5,686 nucleotides of DNA from Burkholderiaceae bacterium (GTDB taxonomy: Bacteria > Pseudomonadota > Gammaproteobacteria > Burkholderiales > Burkholderiaceae_C), in the NCBI GenBank assembly GCA_017853735.1, contig JAFMJA010000181.1, positions 1-5,686 of the forward strand, read 5' to 3'. Both the position numbers and the translations under genes were made by a program. Below the pieces are notes generated by a model. The model worked only from the letters and a program-made list of their open reading frames with translations. It was not told where the DNA came from and searched no databases. This document shows, piece by piece, positions 4,659-5,686 of the stretch (position 1 is the stretch's first letter; every line of letters starts with the position of its first letter).

Positions 4659-5686
4659 TCAGATGACCACTAGCTCCGCACGCAGGCTGCCCGAGCTCTT
4701 GAGCGCTTCCAGGATGGCGATCAGCGCCGAGGGGGTGGCACCCACCTGGTTGACCGCATCCACAATCTGGCGCAAATCGATGCCGGGCTGGAACAGGAAC
4801 ATCGGCTTGTTGGGCTCCTTGACCTCGATAGCGGCGTTCTGCACCGCGGCGGTCTGGCCTTGCTGGGCCAGTGGCCCGGGCTGCGAGACCTCATTGGTGC
4901 TGGAGATCGACACGGTGATGGTGCCGTGGGTGACCGCCGCAGCCGAAACCCGCACATTGCGGCTGATCACCACCGTGCCGGTCTTGGCGTTGACCACCAC
5001 CCTGGCTGGCGGCTCGCCGGGCTTGACATCCATGTTTTCGATCATCGACATGAAGGCCACCCGCTGGGTCTGGTCTTGCGGCGCCTGGATGCTGATGGAC
5101 ACCCCATCAAGAGCGCGTGCCACATCGTTGCCAAACTGGGTGTTGATCGCGTTGACAATCGCGTTGGTGGTGGTGAAGTCGGCGTCGCGCACATTGAGCA
5201 TCAGCCGCTCGGCCTTGTCAAAGGGGTTGTTGACCATGCGCTCCACCGTGGCACCCCCGGGGATGCGCGAGGAGGTCGGCACGCCAATGGCCACCTTGGA
5301 GCCGGCCGCGCTGCTGTCAATGCCGGTGGCATTGAGCGAGCCCTGGGCCAGGGCGTAGATTTCGCCGTCCACGCCGCGCAGATTGCTCAGCAGCAGCTGG
5401 CCGCCGCGCAGGCTGGAGGCCTTGCCGATGGCCGCCACATTGATATCAATTTTCTGGCCGGGCTTGGCAAAGCCGGGCAGCTCGGCGGTCACCATCACCG
5501 CAGCGACGTTTTTCACATCGATCTTGCCGGTGCTGGCAGCGGTCTCAAAGTCGGAGAGCTGGCCTTCCACCATCACCCCCAGGCGGTAGAGCAGGGTCTT
5601 CATGCTCTGGGCGGTGAAGTTCACATCCACCCCGTCGCCGGTGCCTTGCAGGCCCACCACCAGGCCGTAGCCAATCAGCTGGTTGC
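4659..5686 (-). CDS. flgI: Flagellar P-ring protein FlgI (5' end cut off by window edge)
   Basis: FlgI is the periplasmic subunit of the P-ring, the bushing around the flagellar rod in the peptidoglycan layer of Gram-negative bacteria. The visible part is 341 residues and ends at a TGA. It opens with NQLIGYGLVVGLQGTGDG, the conserved N-terminal block of mature FlgI, so about 35-50 residues are missing, including the Sec signal peptide. The GTG at 5660 lies inside this block and is not the true start. Further family blocks are AELPGFAKPGQKIDINVAAIG, LRGGQLLLSNLRGVDGEIYA, NPFDKAERLMLNVRDADFTT, the GTVVISRNVRV stretch, and a C-terminal segment from IDLRQIVDAVNQVGATPSAL to a final ELVVI. No interruption is seen. 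It is the first visible gene of a tight minus-strand operon, 8 nt before flgJ. FlgI normally needs the chaperone FlgA, which is not in the window. Identification is secure. Confidence 0.97.
   Translation of the reverse strand, partial: NQLIGYGLVVGLQGTGDGVDVNFTAQSMKTLLYRLGVMVEGQLSDFETAASTGKIDVKNVAAVMVTAELPGFAKPGQKIDINVAAIGKASSLRGGQLLLSNLRGVDGEIYALAQGSLNATGIDSSAAGSKVAIGVPTSSRIPGGATVERMVNNPFDKAERLMLNVRDADFTTTNAIVNAINTQFGNDVARALDGVSISIQAPQDQTQRVAFMSMIENMDVKPGEPPARVVVNAKTGTVVISRNVRVSAAAVTHGTITVSISSTNEVSQPGPLAQQGQTAAVQNAAIEVKEPNKPMFLFQPGIDLRQIVDAVNQVGATPSALIAILEALKSSGSLRAELVVI

Noticed and set aside
4102..5358. A 418-codon open frame on the plus strand opposite flgI and flgJ
   Set aside because: It lies wholly antisense to clearly recognised FlgI and FlgJ sequence, has low-complexity composition and no recognisable domain. 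Such frames are common opposite GC-rich genes.
1..5686. A previously undescribed system, mobile element or CRISPR array
   Set aside because: Essentially all of the window is accounted for by recognised flagellar genes and one 75-nt gap. No transposase, terminal repeats, repeat-spacer pattern, tRNA or unexplained gene was seen.

Overview
The window is one block of flagellar structural genes, all on the minus strand, so it reads from the right edge to the left. The order is flgI (5' end cut by the window edge), flgJ, flgK, flgL, and then the first 51 codons of fliD at the left edge. The GC-rich codon usage and the flgI-J-K-L order suggest a flagellated Gram-negative proteobacterium. A betaproteobacterium is my best guess, but it rests on general protein resemblance and not on a search.

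Layout: flgI (P-ring, ends at 4659) is followed after 8 nt by flgJ (4650-4156). FlgJ here is a short form with the rod-binding domain and no peptidoglycan-hydrolase domain. The flgJ stop and the flgK start share one base (TGATG at 4158-4154). The flgK reading frame runs from 4156 to 1163 but carries a single in-frame TAG at 2617-2615, with no frameshift. It therefore appears as a 513-residue N-terminal half and a 483-residue C-terminal half. flgL starts 12 nt after flgK and ends at 230. A 75-nt gap with a good sigma-28-like promoter (219-193) precedes fliD, which starts at 154 and runs off the left edge.

How the parts work together: FlgI forms the P-ring around the rod, and FlgJ caps the growing rod. 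FlgK and FlgL form the hook-filament junction, and FliD caps the filament. The tight spacing implies one flgI-J-K-L transcript with translational coupling, while fliD probably has its own late promoter. If the amber codon in flgK is real and not suppressed, the FlgK C-terminal D0/D1 segment is lost and the cell is expected to make hooks without stable filaments.

I found no mobile element, RNA gene, CRISPR array or unknown system. The points most worth a second look are the flgK amber codon (at the centre of a 16-bp near-palindrome), the unusually long flgK frame (997 codons) with flagellin-IN-like insertions, the single-domain FlgJ and the fliD promoter. Apart from the 75-nt flgL-fliD gap there is essentially no non-coding DNA.
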